Shown piece after piece: positions 10,889 through 21,643 of a DNA stretch of 64,000 nucleotides (positions within the stretch are counted from its first letter, which is position 1; every line of letters begins with the position of its first letter). Both the position numbers and the translations under genes were made by a program. The stretch is taken from NCBI GenBank assembly GCA_037127315.1, contig JBBBDQ010000421.1, forward strand, positions 3,793,501-3,857,500. The letters run 5' to 3'. Below the pieces are notes generated by a model, which was not told the DNA's origin, did not search any database, and saw only the letters and a program-made list of their open reading frames with translations. This DNA is from Ascarosepion bandense (lineage: Eukaryota; Mollusca; Cephalopoda; Sepiida; Sepiidae).

Positions 10889-11125
10889 ATGTTGTAATGG
10901 AATGTCCCACATTCTCTATCACTTTTATTAGTAGCAATATAAAATGAGCAGAGGCGATACCTGTGACTTGTTTCGTCAATGACTAGCCTGCCATTAGATT
11001 CCCTGTCATGCCGTAGTGTATTCTCTTTATAATAAACCACTATTCATTCATCTACGCACGTGTTGCTGTTCTTTTCCTTGAATACCATCTTGTCTGTTTG
11101 TAAACTCTTTAAAGGATGCAACAGT
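10889..11125 (+). mobile_element. Possible 5' LTR of the Gypsy remnant
   Basis: A TG-starting stretch with a polyadenylation-like AATAAA inside (near 11030) precedes the gag-like frame at 11257, and the sequence after it (CAACAGTGACGATGACTG) resembles the leader that follows an LTR. No matching 3' LTR was found downstream, so the call rests on position and composition only. Confidence 0.3.
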
Positions 11126-11256
11126 GACGATGACTGATTCGATTCTAATTCACAGCGAGAAAGACCCCAAGACGCTGTCGGTAAAACGTACAACACTAGT
11201 AATTACGGATTTGATCAACTTACGTTAAAAATACTCAGTGAAATTATTCAACAAAA

Positions 11257-13090
11257 ATGGAACAACTGGCTGAATTGACTAAAGCATTACTCACTAGTTT
11301 GCAGTTACGACAGTAGCAGCAGCAACAACAATCACAGCAACAATTGTTGCAACAACAAGAAAACTTTGAAAAATCACAAAAAAAATTTCAATATGAATTG
11401 ATGCAATTATAAAAGCAACAAGCAGAAGACACTAAGCTTTTGTGCGAAACCATAATATCTAAAACAACAGAAGAACGGGGTTACAGACTTTTTTCCCCTG
11501 AAGGAATATCGAATTCGTTATCAGAATTCAAGTATGACCTAGAAAATGGATTAACTTTCCCTGCCTAGTTTCGTAGGTACGAGTCGATTTTTTCAAAAAG
11601 ATGCAAACAATGGTCTGGTGGGGGGGGGGGGGGGGGGTGATTACGTTGATAGTCTAAAAATTAAGTCCAGAGGAAAACACTAAATACACGCACCTAATTT
11701 TACCTGAAAAACCGAAGGAAATCTCGTTTGAGGAGACAATAAAAACTTTGTCAGGAATATTCGACCAAAAAGACAGTTTATTCCATGCTTGATATAAATG
11801 TTTAAAAATTGTAAAGCAAGAGAATGAAGACATTGTGACTTATGCATGCAATGTAAATTCAAAATGTCAATTGTTTAAATTAAGTGACCTTTCAGTCAAT
11901 ATATTTAAATGTTTAATCATCTTCCAGGGACTTACAGCGGCAAAGGAAAAAGGCATGAGATCAAAGATTCTGACAATTATGGAGCAAGACGCTCTAATTA
12001 CACTGAAGAAGATGTTTGAGGGGTGCAAGAGGCTGATAAATGTAAAAAGAGACAATACGCGGAACGAAGAAAAGAACATTTCTCGACTCCAAACGATGAA
12101 ACAACCGAATTTTGCAAAATATAAGCCAAAAACATCCCAGTTTTATGCTTGTGGGGGTCTCATTTAAAAAAGGACTTTTTTAAGGATAAAGTTTGCTTCA
12201 AGTGTGGCTATGTCGGTCAAAAATGCCCCCACTGTTGTATACCAGAAAAAAAAGATCAAAAATTTTAATCAAAAGTAAAAGTTTTTTTTTATCCAAGAAC
12301 GAAATTGAAAAGGGTGAATAAAGGAAGTACGTAAAATTGAAAATAAATGGTCATACGGTGAATTTATTGTTGGATACTGGAAGCGACATTTTTATTGTGA
12401 ATGAAAAAACATGGAAGAAAATAGATTGTCTATCACTGGTGAGTACCAAAAAATTGCTAGAGGAGTGTGTGGAAAAAAGCTAGACTTCAGTGGCGAATTT
12501 AGCTGCAACGTATCATTTTGAAAGAGAAATTTCAAATCAAAACTCAATGTTCTTCTAGGTACGACGAATTTATTTGTTACGGATTGTATTGTGCTTTTCG
12601 ATTTATGGGAATTACATGTAAATTAATTTTGCAACAAAGTGGACGTGTCAGTAAAGGAAAAATCTGAAGAAATTGAAAATTTTATTTACGAATTTCTACG
12701 CGTGTTTTCTGAAGTTCTTGAACAATGCACAAAAACTGGACTTAGGTTCGAACTTAAAGACAACATATGACCTATATTCAAACCAAAAACGCATTTACCA
12801 TTTTCAACTTTAGATTCCATAAATCAAGAACTGGAACGTTTAGAGAAAATGGGTGTAGTTTCTAAAGTTGGCTACTCAGATTGGGATGCGCCTACAGTGT
12901 GCGTAAAGAAAAAGAATAAAACGATCCGAGTTTGTGTAGACTTTTAACCGGAGTAAATAACTGTTTGAAAGATCACACATACCAGTTACCTTCCTTCACC
13001 GGATGATATTTTTCCTCCTAAGCTGAATGGTGTAAAGTAATTTATAAAATAGATTTGTCTGACGCATATCTACAAGTGAAAGTGAATAGG
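11257..13090 (+). pseudogene. Ty3/Gypsy retrotransposon remnant (gag, protease, start of RT)
   Basis: Parts appear in the usual Gypsy order but in several frames with stops. A gag-like start at 11257 (MEQLAELTKALLTSL, then a glutamine-rich stretch). A zinc knuckle near 12194-12235 reading CFKCGYVGQKCPHC, where the histidine is replaced by Gln. A retropepsin motif LLLDTGSD at about 12367-12390. An RT N-terminal region (LEKMGVVSKVGYSDWDAP, KTIRVCVDF) and IDLSDAYLQVKV at about 13050-13085. The element stops abruptly there; RNase H and integrase are missing. A 16-base G-run at about 11620 interrupts gag. Not functional. Confidence 0.88.
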
Positions 13091-13295
13091 ATAGGAATGG
13101 AAAGCCTTTTTTCTTATATTTGGTCAGTTGTGTGTGGGATGTTGGTGGGGGTTAGTGATAAGGGAACAAGTCTCGTGTATTGACCGTTAGAATTTTGAAG
13201 AAAGTGGTGTGGGTAGTTAAAATGGTCTTTGATTTCTAGACAGATTTAACATTAGCAGTTAGAATGTAAGTTTTTAAGAGGCTTTCCATTCTATC
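13087..13295. repeat. Short inverted repeats framing about 200 bp at the Gypsy break
   Basis: GGATAGGAATGGAAAGCC (from about 13090) and the inverse GGCTTTCCATTCTATC (13280-13295) face each other exactly where the Gypsy RT reading ends. The 3' arm runs into the hammerhead core described next. This suggests that a small ribozyme-bearing element inserted here. Confidence 0.6.
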
Positions 13296-13296
13296 T

Positions 13297-13356
13297 ATAC
13301 CGCCTGATGAGACATTGAAGTTTCGATGTCGAAACAAATGTACGATTTGTAATGGA
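13297..13356 (+). ncRNA. Candidate hammerhead ribozyme
   Basis: Strict core matches: CTGATGA at 13304-13310; helix II GACAT (13311-13315) with ATGTC (13326-13330) closing a 10-base loop; GAA at 13331-13333; helix III ACAAAT (13334-13339) with ATTTGT (13345-13350) and a 5-base loop; cleavage-site base A13351 (GTA). Helix I is weaker: positions 1.1/2.1 are A and C, then G-T, G-C and G-C pairs form before a bulge. TCCAT at 13285-13289 can alternatively pair with ATGGA at 13352-13356. Penelope-like elements and retrozymes are known carriers of such ribozymes; no Penelope coding sequence is visible here. Confidence 0.62.
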
Positions 13357-13499
13357 TATATATAAAAAAAAGATTATGTACATGTTTTAAAATATAATTT
13401 ATAATAAATATTCACAGCTCTATATATTATATATCGAGCACTGTTTTAAATTAATGTTTTAGACGTTGTAAAAATTCTTTCTTTATTCTATATTCACTC

Positions 13500-13552
13500 G
13501 GATATATATATATATATATTACAAATTTATATATATATATATATATATATAT
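13500..13552. repeat. Two (TA)n blocks
   Basis: TA runs at about 13501-13520 and 13530-13552 separated by ACAAATT. Confidence 0.9.
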
Positions 13553-14074
13553 ACAAATTAGATTTGTTTTTTAATTAAAATTAAATTATTGTGACACGAA
13601 AATTTCTGTTTAAAGATTTTTACCTCGTCATCAGGCAATGTTAGATCATTGCTGTGAGAATGATTTTCATTTGAATATAAGAAACAATATATTTTTTATT
13701 GATAGATATGGAAAGGCAGAAAAATTTGTTTGTGTGTGTTCAATTTAACTAATTAGAATAGAGATTCACTTTAAATTTGAAAAAAATTCATATTTTTCGG
13801 AAATATATGACATTTCTTTTCAATGTTAACGGCAAAAATGTCAGACGATTTTAAAACCCCTGACTAGACTGCATTTCCGTTGATGTATCCTTTATTGTTA
13901 TAATTTTTTTCTTTTAGTTTTCTCTGTATCTCAACATTTTCTAACACAAAAGAAAAAAGAAAAGAAAGAAAATATTTTATATTTTAAATCTAACTTAAAG
14001 GGACCTTTGAGTATAATTATACTTTTTTATTTTGATTTTTCAAGATTATTCTAATTTTTCAAAATTCTTAATTT
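13553..14074. other. No gene seen
   Basis: AT-rich DNA between the TA blocks and the solo LTR. Confidence 0.5.
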
Positions 14075-14079
14075 ATAAA

Positions 14080-14371
14080 TGTTGGGACGCCCGCGCCTAT
14101 TCGGCTATAATGGACTATTCCATTACTATGTAAAGTAATGGTGGCATCTACGTGAGGAGAGTGTGCCGAGCAGCCGATCGACAAGTCAGTCGTAGACTTC
14201 CGGTGACGACCCGGAAGTACCCATTGCTCATACTACGTCTTACGACGGTTGAGACGATTAACCTCTATTCTTGTATTGTATACTAATAACCTTTGTAAAT
14301 ACTATTTTCTCGGAATACAACAATTAACCTATTCCTGTTGTTGAGTTATTTATTTTTACTCACTCATAACA
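14080..14371 (+). mobile_element. Solo LTR (292 bp) with 5-bp target duplications
   Basis: It begins TGTTGGGACG and ends CTCATAACA, i.e. the TG...CA ends of retroviral-type LTRs. It is flanked by the direct repeat ATAAA at 14075-14079 and 14372-14376. It is more GC-rich than its surroundings and contains a polyadenylation-like GGAATACAA near its 3' part. No internal region is present, so it arose by LTR-LTR recombination. Orientation is inferred from the ends and the late A-rich signal. A Gypsy origin is likely from the 5-bp duplication but not proven; it does not match the stretch upstream of the Gypsy remnant. Confidence 0.9.
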
Positions 14372-14376
14372 ATAAA

Positions 14377-14442
14377 TAACATTTTTAATATCTCTTTATT
14401 TTATTAAAATCTTTAAAATTTATTTAATTATTTTCATAAATC

Positions 14443-14473
<31 letters not shown>

Positions 14474-14843
14474 GTTATTATATTCTAATTCATTCTTTAA
14501 TAACATAATACAATCTTAAATAACTATTTAATTATTAAAAATTTAAATATCAATTTAATTATTTTAACATCTACTTAAATATTAGTGTTATAAAGCAAAA
14601 TTATTAGATAGATGCAAGTTAATAAACATTTTTAAGAAGAATTGTTTTAACCATATTCTAAGGTGAACATTTTGCAATGTTTACATATGACATTTATTTC
14701 ATTACGTTTATTTAATAGATTTTTACTAAAAAACGAATTTAATTATATTATGCTTTACAAAATTTGTTGTTGTATTGAGCACTTTAAAAAAAAAGCAAAC
14801 GCCGGAGAACTCGGAATTGTAAAACTGATGGTTTTCTTCACCT

Positions 14844-14893
<50 letters not shown>
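14377..14893. repeat. AT-rich spacer with (ATT)n and (TA)n
   Basis: ATT trinucleotides at about 14442-14474 and a TA run at 14846-14893; otherwise AT-rich with no gene. Confidence 0.85.
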
Positions 14894-14898
<5 letters not shown>

Positions 14899-15060
14899 GT
14901 TGTATGATTTGGGTTTGAGGGGCTGCTACTTACCTGCGAAATATTTATTACCCATGAATTTGTAGAATATCCAAAATCTTTTCAAGATTATATTACTCTG
15001 TTAAAATTAATAAAAAATTTAACATTGTGTTCTTTTGAGTTTGTCTCTATTAGAATTACA

Positions 15061-15290
15061 CTCAGTTAAGTGCCATACGTGATACACGCTTGGTCGATCA
15101 TGTCTCGAAAGAGACATGACTGTCTAGGCAGAAGATTATCCCGCAGTAGGTTGCCATTATTTTCTGCGGTAGACTGGTTGCCATTCAAGGCTGTTGAACC
15201 GAATCTGTCCTGTTATTTAACCCATAACTGGAGAGAAGAGACGGATTAATACCTTTCCCAAGGGATTTTGCGCGTAAGTGAATGCATGAA
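15061..15290 (-). mobile_element. SINE-1, 5'-truncated
   Basis: The SINE-1 3' terminus (AGTTAAGTGCCATACGTGAT at left), the internal inverted motif TCTCGAAAGAGACATGACTG, and the body up to AAGTGAATGCA at right are all present. The tRNA-like head is missing. It is about 75% of the 311-bp full-length unit. Confidence 0.92.
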
Positions 15291-15639
15291 AGGTAAGGTT
15301 GTATCCATAATTCGAAGTTCATAACTGCAGTAGATAAAGTGTGAAGTTTGTGTATGGACGTTCGTTTATAGCCAGCGCATCCATTTGCATCATTTCACCA
15401 GACAATACAATCGAATACTAATGAATGCCGGAAACGGCTTCTGTTTCCCACGGCTATCGGAGAGGAGCCAACTAATTGCAAAACCGGGGTAATGAAGAGA
15501 CCCTCCCCGAATATAATTAAAGAAAGGAAAGGGAGTAGCGGAAGATTAGGCTTCGTTACGTTCAAGCGTGCATCACTTCTACTCGCACAGGTCTAAATAA
15601 ACGTATAAACTTTGATATTTGACTTGGGTGCGGTGTAGG
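15291..15639. other. No gene seen
   Basis: No recognised element; slightly GC-richer than its neighbours. Confidence 0.5.
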
Positions 15640-17020
15640 CATATATGCCCTTAACGATCATCCAAATTCTGTTAAATAAAGCGCGCAGAGAATCCGGCTA
15701 GAGATAGAACAAGAATAATGCGGTTTCATCAAGGACAATGGAACAAGGAACGCGATATTTATACTCAGAAAGAGAACTACAAATGCCGGAGGACGTCTAC
15801 CTGTGTCTTATAGAACACAAAGGCAATCGACAAAGTACGCCAAAAAGACTTGACAGAAATGCTCGGCAACCTCGACATACAAATTAGAATAATCAAGACA
15901 TTAGAATAATCAAGAACCCTGCTTGCAACAAGCCGCCTGCATACGGACAGGACTTCAGCAAATATACAAAGACAGAAAGTGGGTGTAAGACAAGGATGTT
16001 TCTTCTCACCAGATCTATTCAACCTATACAACGAGGTAATTTTAAGAAAACTAGAAATTCTGTCAGGATTCGTCATTGGCGGCCACACTCCGAACAATAT
16101 AAGATACGCAAATGATACAGTGCTGATGGCAGACACGGAAAAGAAACTACTAGGCCCCCTACAGAAGGTAGATAAAGAAAACAGAAAGAAATGGCTACAT
16201 ATAAACTATAAGAAAACTGAATGTGTGATCATCAGTAAAAAAGACGACCCCAAAATGTGTTATGGATTCTTGTTTAGAAAACCACACAATATAATAATAA
16301 CAAAAACAGATATGAGAGGAAAAATGTAATTATATTGAATTAAAGATATACAACCTGTACACGGTAAGCAGATTCAGGAATTCTTGTTAGTAGGAGTCAA
16401 ATATATGCAATAAGTAAGTCCGGGTAATAGTCTATATTCTTGCTGACCAATGAGCGGCGGTTCAATTGCTCTGACAAACACCAACTCTAACAACAACAAC
16501 TACTCAACTACCCTTTGCTGTAAGCAGGATTATTTGTATAGCATGGAAGAGTCCATAGAGTGTGTGAAAAGGGTGACTCCCCAACAAAATGCCAACTACA
16601 AATCGGGAAACTAAAATTCAGCAGGCACAGAAATTAAAATACCTGGGAAGTGTGCTGAGCACAAAAATTGCGATAATAAGATCCGAAGGTGTATTGGCAT
16701 GGCCAAGGGTGCATTCTAAAAGATGATTAGAGCATTAAGAGACAGGAAAATGTTGTTGGAAATAAAGAAGAGGGTGCTGGATTATTATGTGATGTCTGTC
16801 TCACAATATGGCAGTAAACGCTGGACAATACAATCAAAGATGTATGAAAGACTTCAAGCAACCGAAATGTGTTTCTACAGAAAGATGCTGGGGATGCCAT
16901 GAACTGAACAACGACGAGACTTTAGAGAGGATGGAAACGAAAGAGAAATTGACACTAATAAACAAAAAAAAACACAGCTGAATTTTCTGGGACATGCAAT
17001 GAGGAAGAAGATTATACTCC
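15640..17020 (+). mobile_element. RTE-like LINE, RT domain to C-terminus, decayed
   Basis: Starts in the RT palm (a KAFDK-equivalent tract near 15820), continues open at 15979-16329 (MGVRQGCFFSPDLFNLYNE, then FVIGGHTPNNIRYANDTVLM, where the catalytic YADD is YAND), then KTECVIISKK, then with breaks the YLGSVL-, IGMAKGA- and MCFYRKMLG-like blocks to about 17010. A stretch at 16330-16610 interrupts the order. The D-to-N change and the stops make it inactive. Confidence 0.9.
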
Positions 17021-17215
17021 CAACAGCATATTTTTTTTTACTTTAGCTTGGTTTTGAATGATTACATTGGATACTGGTACACCACCGTCTTTTGTGAGGA
17101 ATGCTTTTGTTATATTTTCTTTTTATTTTATTGTAGACACGCTTGTTTTACCCACGCACTTACCGAACAATAGGCGTGAAACGAAGTTTCAAAAATAAAT
17201 ATATCATGTCGCGTG

Positions 17216-17358
17216 ACATATATATATATATATATCCTGTCACGCTCATGAAGAGAGAAACAACAGTGTTGGCTCAGTTCATTCTCTTTTCTACCGTGTT
17301 TGCACTTCAACAGCGTTTTATTATTTTATTTGTTTATATATATATATATATATATATA
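17216..17358. repeat. Two (TA)n blocks
   Basis: TA runs at about 17216-17235 and 17334-17358; open frames across them translate to Tyr-Ile repeats and are not genes. Confidence 0.9.
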
Positions 17359-17458
17359 GGAATTTCATATAAAATTTAAATTTTCAAAAAACATATGGTC
17401 ATTTTAACGAGTAAACTTAATACTCGTCTCTTCAGCGACAAGTCGTGGCAAAATTCAA

Positions 17459-17461
<3 letters not shown>

Positions 17462-17520
<59 letters not shown>
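17462..17520. repeat. (TG)n microsatellite
   Basis: About 28 TG units; the reverse frame gives a His-Thr repeat. A short GAAA array follows at about 17590-17612. Confidence 0.97.
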
Positions 17521-17522
<2 letters not shown>

Positions 17523-17713
17523 GAGTGTTTAAAAAACGCAAGTAAGGGTAGCGAAAAAGAATAGGGATAGGATGAAAGGGTAGCGAAAAAGAAAGAAAGA
17601 AAGAAAGAAAGGAGAGAAGAGGAAAGGAAAAATCGTGCAAGTTTGGCTGACAAAACAGAAAATCTACCATGTGGATGCGGATGTTGAAATAGACACATTA
17701 AAATAAATTTAAG

Positions 17714-17716
<3 letters not shown>

Positions 17717-17764
<48 letters not shown>
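17717..17764. repeat. (TA)n microsatellite
   Basis: Pure TA run. Confidence 0.97.
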
Positions 17765-17768
<4 letters not shown>

Positions 17769-18594
17769 AAATGGGTCAGTCATCGGATAGACTTTTAGTT
17801 ACCAAGTTTACAATCTCAAAAGTGCCCGAATAATGTTAATATAAAAATAAAATTACCTTAGAAATTTAGTTCAAGAATAAAAAATATGTTAAAAAAAACT
17901 GAAATTTATTAAAAACTTTATATAAATTTTATGGCTAATAAGAAGAAAAACAACTATTTTACAAATTTAAAAATCAAAATTTAAAATTTGTGTGTGTCTA
18001 TATGTACGTATATTCATCTGTACATGTGTCTGTATACCAATATAGGTTCGTATGTGTATATACTCGTCTATTTATCCATGGGTGAATGTCTATAACTTAG
18101 AACATGTGTGGGTTCATGTTTTTTACTTGTTTTATATCTAAAGAACTTCATTATAATCTAAATCTAATGCTTTGTTAGACTTGGAATTTAAAATTCGCAA
18201 TAAAAATAAGGTGAATCTAATAGTCGATTAATAATGCTGATCCCTTTTTTAATCAAATATTAATATTAATGCGACAATAAATTGTTTTTAGAGTCTGTTC
18301 TTATATTCTTCAAATTAGAAATTACTTTGATTGGTCTATTTAACAATGCCTTCTTTATTAAGGAGGTTTGGCTAGTCTTGAACCCTTTAAAACTTTTCAG
18401 GTTAAAATAAACCTCATCACTTGATAAAACACAAGTATTGTCTGAACAAAATAGCTACTTTTGTTGCGATATTATAACATATTTATATTATCAATTCTAA
18501 ATAAATATTATTCGCTCTACTTTGTATTGAGCATTTTTTTAAGAATAGTGTTTCTTTGGATACGGGATTTTATTCCATCCATACCAGCCCTATA

Positions 18595-18596
<2 letters not shown>
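17765..18596. other. No gene seen
   Basis: AT-rich DNA with TGTGTA-rich text near 18000-18070. No element recognised. Confidence 0.5.

Positions 18597-18650
<54 letters not shown>
18597..18650. repeat. (TA)n microsatellite
   Basis: Pure TA run followed abruptly by GC-rich sequence (18651-18760). Confidence 0.97.
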
Positions 18651-18653
<3 letters not shown>

Positions 18654-19798
18654 CACTCTGCCCCCGGCTGGCTCACTGCCTCTGGTCCGGAACCTGTTGT
18701 GATGATGATGACCGGAACCGGAGTCAGGGTTGATGCTGTCGAAACGACACCAATTGTGACGACGCTCTCGAGTCGTTAATCGTGATGAAGGCCTAGTTAC
18801 AGTAGCTGGTCTTCAAGACGTCTATTCAACGTGAACTTTCCTGCCCACGCTATGTTCTTTGATCTCAGGAAAGACATATTGAAACCCAGTAGCCGTTTCT
18901 CTACCACCACAAATTAGACCGGACACACGTGTACACTTGTGTTGAAAAAAAATAAACACGGCACCAAAAAAAAATGAATAAGTTCAAAGACGCCTGCCTG
19001 AGTTCCGGAAAAATCTTTATATATAAAAAAAAATAATTAACAATAAAAGCAGAATATACAATCGTCGAATTCAGTGTTCACAACGGAACGAAAGATTCGT
19101 TTAAATAATCAGAGCTTTCAATTTTCCCAATTACTTTTAAAACAAAAATTTCTTTTAGGGCTCTTTATCGAAGCTTTACGGAAACGACCGAAGTGGGGCG
19201 TTCTGGTGATTATAGTAGATTCGTCTTGTCTCCTTCGCTCGGCATTAAAAAATCTCTTTTCAGCTAGTTTAACTCTTTCTCGGCTCTTTCTGTTTCTATA
19301 CATCGTTAGACAGGACTCTATCGGAGGCGCATATTTGACTTTAACTCTTTTAAGTTGATCGGCGGCAAGCTTTTCTACGTTTCTTTATATTTTCAGCCAT
19401 GAGTTCTATGGAAGGCGACCAGTCTCTGTCTCTATGGCCGGCACTCAATCTACACAATTCAAAGTGGAGTTATGGTCCAACGAATGAGGCAACAACACCT
19501 GATGTGACGTAATTTTGTTTTCGTCCTCTTCTTAATTACATCATTTTAGGTTTTCAAATTTTCAAATCCTTTCCCAGCAAATGTGAGAAGTAAGGATCCG
19601 ACCTTACCCTAACCCCATCAAAAGTCCTGACAGCCTTGTTTTGAAGAATTCGTTGTTTTCCACTTTTCTGGGCAAAAAATAATTCGCTTCTGAATGACAA
19701 TGGGAAAATATATTTTTCCCAATTTTCAGCTAATTTATCTATTTTTTCGATTTTACATATTTCTAAGCAAAGCTCATATCGCAAATTACAATAAACTG
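18651..19798. other. No gene recognised; unusual GC-rich start
   Basis: 18651-18770 is clearly GC-richer than anything nearby and contains a GATGATGATG run, but no frame, tRNA box or repeat partner was found. The rest (to 19798) has short open frames at 19074-19358 (+) and 19554-19784 (-) with no domain. Confidence 0.45.
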
Positions 19799-20060
19799 CA
19801 TATATATATATATATATTAGTCATCCACATACAAGCCCGTTTCGCTGTATCACAACTCATCAGTGTGGCTAGACGTATCTACTTGCTTCTGGCCGGGATC
19901 GAAACTCGACCGATTTGGTGCCAGTCGGAGTCTCTACTCCCTAAGCCATCGGCGCATGGGGTCAGAGAAGGGAAATTTTAATGTCTTGTATGTAAGCAGT
20001 GTATACAGACGCCAGTCACCAAGAGAACTCAATTCATTTCTGAAGAGTCACGCATTATAA
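19799..20060 (-). mobile_element. SINE-2, copy C (complete order, canonical ribozyme)
   Basis: Minus-strand order: a 5' extension (about 20060 down to 19965, sharing AATGAATT and ACTGGCGT landmarks with 47.9 kb), a tRNA-like region with GATGGCTTAGGGAGTAGA (A-box-like) and TCGAGTTTCGATCCC (B-box-like), the hammerhead fold at 19868 down to 19825, GATGAC, and the (TA)n tail at about 19818-19799. It is the most divergent copy in primary sequence yet keeps the ribozyme pairing. Confidence 0.87.
19825..19868 (-). ncRNA. Hammerhead ribozyme, all core bases present (SINE-2 copy C)
   Basis: On the minus strand: helix I CCACA (19868-19864) with TGTGG (19829-19825), five Watson-Crick pairs; core CTGATGA (19863-19857); helix II GTTGT (19856-19852) with ACAGC (19848-19844), one G-T wobble, loop GAT; core GAA (19843-19841); helix III ACGG/TTGT (19840-19837 and 19834-19831) with two wobbles and loop GC; cleavage-site base A (19830, GTA). 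Compared with copies A and B, two helix I pairs changed on both sides, which preserves pairing. Confidence 0.9.
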
Positions 20061-20487
20061 CTGTTTTTAAAATGTTCTTCTCCAGCGAGCTCATATTTCC
20101 AGGAGAAAAAATTAGCTATTATGATGTTCCCAGAAAGAAAAAAGTTACTAAATGAAAGATTAGAAATTATGTCCAAATGTAATCATACCCATAAATACTT
20201 ACATGGATACAAACATGGATGAACGTGTTCTAAAATCCTTAATTAAATCCTCCCTAATTTTGAAAAGTTTTCGATTGTTTAAAATTTCCAGTCGTGTGTT
20301 TGTAGAAAATCCCTGTTCGAGCATTTGGGAAACTGTAAAATCAGTTACTGAAGACACCGAATGATTGAAACCTAGGTTGCGTGAATAACTCATTTCCAAA
20401 TGAAAAATATTCAAAAGTTATACAATTGTATTGAACACCTTTTAATACAACTGTGGACTCATCTAATTTAATTACAACCAAAAACTA

Positions 20488-20491
<4 letters not shown>
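20061..20491. other. No gene seen
   Basis: A 71-codon minus frame (20199-20414) has no recognised domain; treated as chance. Confidence 0.45.

Positions 20492-20539
<48 letters not shown>
20492..20539. repeat. (TA)n microsatellite
   Basis: Pure TA run. Confidence 0.97.
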
Positions 20540-20540
<1 letters not shown>

Positions 20541-20789
20541 CCTCTCAAATATCTTACCGTCGTTTTTGACAACAAGAGTACACTTGTTAAATATAAATAT
20601 ACAATGTGTGGTGCAATGATACAAGAATTAATACAAAGTTAATGAGAAAACGACAGTAACAGATAATATTTTTCTTGTTTTAATCGTTACATCCCAAACA
20701 AATCAATAAATCCACTGAGACTCAAGTGGCTACTGAATGCATAACAATATGAGATACAGCAAAACGTTATTGGGCGAGAACAATAAAAA

Positions 20790-21000
20790 CAAAAAAAGCA
20801 GGAATTGAGAAGAGCGAAGTTGAAGATTGACATTGCAATTTTTTAAGACCAGACTTCACTGGAGAGCAAGAAGGAAGAGTGTTCTCCAAATGAAAAGACA
20901 TAGTGGAAAAACAGTTAGCGTAGAATATATGGTTACATCTGGCCATTTCATCTGTAAAAGGATAAGACCTAGTGGTTAATTGTACACTGAGGCTTAAATG
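20790..21000 (-). mobile_element. Diverged Jockey/CR1-like LINE fragment
   Basis: The minus frame reads LTTRSYPFTDEMARCNHIFY, which aligns to TRSHPFTVKPIKCNRNFY of the 40.5-kb LINE, and continues with a degraded RLWNSLP region. It is an old C-terminal fragment without a visible 3' UTR. Confidence 0.75.
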
Positions 21001-21082
21001 CGTAAAAGTAAAGAACCAAAAATCAAAGCTCATCAGAAAAATTGCTTTGAACATATTTTATAGCATAAGTATATAGTACATT

Positions 21083-21393
21083 GGATGTGCGTTGTGGTAC
21101 AGTGGATATCGACTCGGAACGAGAAACCAGGGAGCCGAGTTCGAATTCTAGTCGAATCTATTGTATTCACTTATGCGCAAATACCCTAAGGTATTAATCC
21201 GTTTTCTTCCTTCCTTCCAGTTATGGGTTAAATAGCAGGACAGATTGGGTTCTATAGCCTTGGTCGGCAACCAGTCTACCGCAGAAAACAATGGCAACCT
21301 ACTGCAGGATAATCTTCTGCCCAGTCAGTCATGTCTCTTTCGAGACATGATAGCCCAAGCGTGTATCACGTATGGTACTTAACCGACTGACTG
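21083..21393 (+). mobile_element. SINE-1, full length with target duplications
   Basis: A complete 311-bp unit. The tRNA-like head starts GGATGTGCGTTG and contains GTGGTACAGTGGATATCGA (A-box-like) and CGAGTTCGAATTC (B-box-like). It is followed by the TTATGGGTTAAATA body, the stem TCTCTTTCGAGACATGA and the terminus GTACTTAACCGACTGACTG. Perfect 12-base direct repeats ATATAGTACATT flank it at 21071-21082 and 21394-21405. This fixes the SINE-1 unit as beginning at the tRNA head with no 5S module. Confidence 0.96.
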
Positions 21394-21406
21394 ATATAGT
21401 ACATTG

Positions 21407-21407
21407 T

Positions 21408-21448
<41 letters not shown>

Positions 21449-21519
21449 GGAGAGAGAGGGAGAGTGAGATAGGGATGTACTGATATATCGAAAGACAGTG
21501 AAACAGATATGAACAGGCT

Positions 21520-21564
<45 letters not shown>

Positions 21565-21593
21565 GAAAAGAATTAAATAGATATGAACAGAAT

Positions 21594-21641
<48 letters not shown>
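21407..21641. repeat. (GATA)n arrays with an embedded 60-base module
   Basis: GATA arrays at 21408-21447, about 21522-21563 and 21596-21641 are separated by two unique spacers. The spacer at 21448-21520 is nearly identical to 53120-53190 inside another GATA array. Confidence 0.95.

Positions 21642-21643
<2 letters not shown>

Noticed and set aside
17455..17698. Minus-strand frames with His-Thr repeats
   Set aside because: Translation of (TG)n only.
21083..21155. Functional tRNA gene
   Set aside because: Has box-like motifs but is the head of a repeated 311-bp SINE; no convincing cloverleaf with acceptor stem.
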